Assembly: GCA_013215865.1 (NCBI GenBank)
Contig: JABSQL010000301.1
Span: 1 to 6,914 of the forward strand
Direction: 5' to 3'
Length of the DNA: 6,914 nucleotides
Origin: Candidatus Margulisiibacteriota bacterium
GTDB taxonomy: Bacteria; Margulisbacteria; Marinamargulisbacteria; DT-59
This document shows positions 6,827 to 6,914 of this stretch, piece after piece. Position 1 is the stretch's first letter. Each line of letters begins with the position of its first letter. The position numbers and the translations under genes are program-made. The notes beneath the pieces are model-generated. The model did not search any database, was not told the origin of the DNA, and saw only the letters and a list, made by a program, of their open reading frames with translations.

Positions 6827-6885
6827 ACATTATATATCGAACGATGCGATACCATCGTATATTTATAGACCTGGATAGTTTTTAG
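6823..6885 (+). CDS. Possible 20-codon reading frame coupled to ftsA (doubtful)
   Basis: An ATG overlaps the ftsA stop as ATGA, exactly as at the three junctions before it, and opens a frame of 20 codons (MNIIYRTMRYHRIFIDLDSF) that ends at TAG 6883-6885 inside a hairpin stem. There is no Shine-Dalgarno. It could be a coupled leader peptide, the remnant of a gene, or chance, since any ATGA at a stop makes such a frame. I cannot assign a function and it does not resemble the N-terminus of FtsZ. Confidence 0.2.
   Translation: MNIIYRTMRYHRIFIDLDSF
6841..6858. repeat. Inverted repeat, hairpin 1 after ftsA
   Basis: ACGATG (6841-6846) and CATCGT (6853-6858) form a perfect 6-bp stem with a 6-base loop. 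ATAT on both sides (6834-6837 and 6859-6862) could add four more pairs across a 3-base bulge. It begins 15 bases after the ftsA stop. No U-run follows, so it does not look like an intrinsic terminator. Confidence 0.5.
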
Positions 6886-6890
6886 GTCTA
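6866..6890. repeat. Inverted repeat, hairpin 2 after ftsA
   Basis: TAGACCT (6866-6872) and AGGTCTA (6884-6890) are perfect 7-bp inverted arms. In RNA the stem can extend inward by two G-U pairs and one A-U pair, to ten pairs with a 5-base loop (6876-6880). It is followed by CACGGGGCG rather than a T-tract, so a Rho-independent terminator is unlikely. An mRNA-processing site, a stability element or a protein-binding site before the next gene is possible. Confidence 0.55.
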
Positions 6891-6914
6891 CACGGGGCGT
6901 CTTGATATGATATA

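Noticed and set aside
6844..6885. Start of a REP-associated (Y1-type) transposase or a Y-family polymerase after ftsA
   Set aside because: MRYHRIFI and FIDLDSF recall those N-termini faintly, but the frame stops at 6883 and no other frame to the window end continues the likeness.
6866..6900. Rho-independent terminator after ftsA
   Set aside because: The stem is real but is followed by a G-rich stretch, with no T-run.
1..6914. Minus-strand reading frames of 68-91 codons
   Set aside because: All lie opposite well-supported + strand genes, have no recognisable motifs, and look like chance frames.
1..6914. tRNA, rRNA, CRISPR array, insertion sequence or prophage genes
   Set aside because: No cloverleaf, direct-repeat array, transposase or long terminal inverted repeats were seen; the window is almost wholly coding.

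Overview
The window is an AT-rich, very densely packed stretch of a division and cell-wall (dcw-type) operon. All eight protein genes are on the + strand. It reads murC - murB - ddl - ftsQ - ftsA, preceded by three less familiar genes and followed by a short non-coding or nearly non-coding tail. A predicted outer-membrane beta-barrel with a signal peptide, together with a periplasmic-type POTRA protein (FtsQ), points to a diderm (Gram-negative type) bacterium. The standard bacterial code fits, because TGA is used as stop at the end of murB, ddl, ftsQ and ftsA. The lineage cannot be fixed from sequence alone. The divergent FtsA, the non-canonical murB start and the companion genes suggest a poorly studied phylum rather than a Proteobacterium; a Margulisbacteria-like lineage is only a guess.

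Layout. Positions 1-552 hold the 3' part of a gene for a TPR - two membrane helices - SH3-like protein (BatE-like), cut by the left edge. Positions 540-1514 encode a secreted barrel protein resembling the PorV/PorQ type, with an unusual basic C-terminal tail. Positions 1514-1786 encode a 90-residue protein that I do not recognise. Then come murC (1779-3176), murB (about 3173-4015), ddl (4012-4926), ftsQ (4923-5639) and ftsA (5636-6826). From 6827 to the end there are two adjacent hairpins and a 20-codon reading frame, in the place where ftsZ would usually begin.

How it works together. MurB and MurC catalyse the UDP-MurNAc-forming reduction and the L-Ala addition of peptidoglycan precursor synthesis, and Ddl supplies D-Ala-D-Ala. 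FtsQ and FtsA belong to the divisome that uses the precursor at the septum. Every junction overlaps by 1 to 13 bases, so the whole set looks like one translationally coupled transcript whose promoter lies left of the window. Only murC has a strong Shine-Dalgarno sequence.

The points most worth a second look are: murB has no ATG/GTG/TTG start that keeps its conserved N-terminus, and seems to start at ATA inside an ATAA overlap with the murC stop; the FtsA nucleotide-binding motifs are altered; a coupled envelope gene trio sits ahead of murC; and hairpins follow ftsA.
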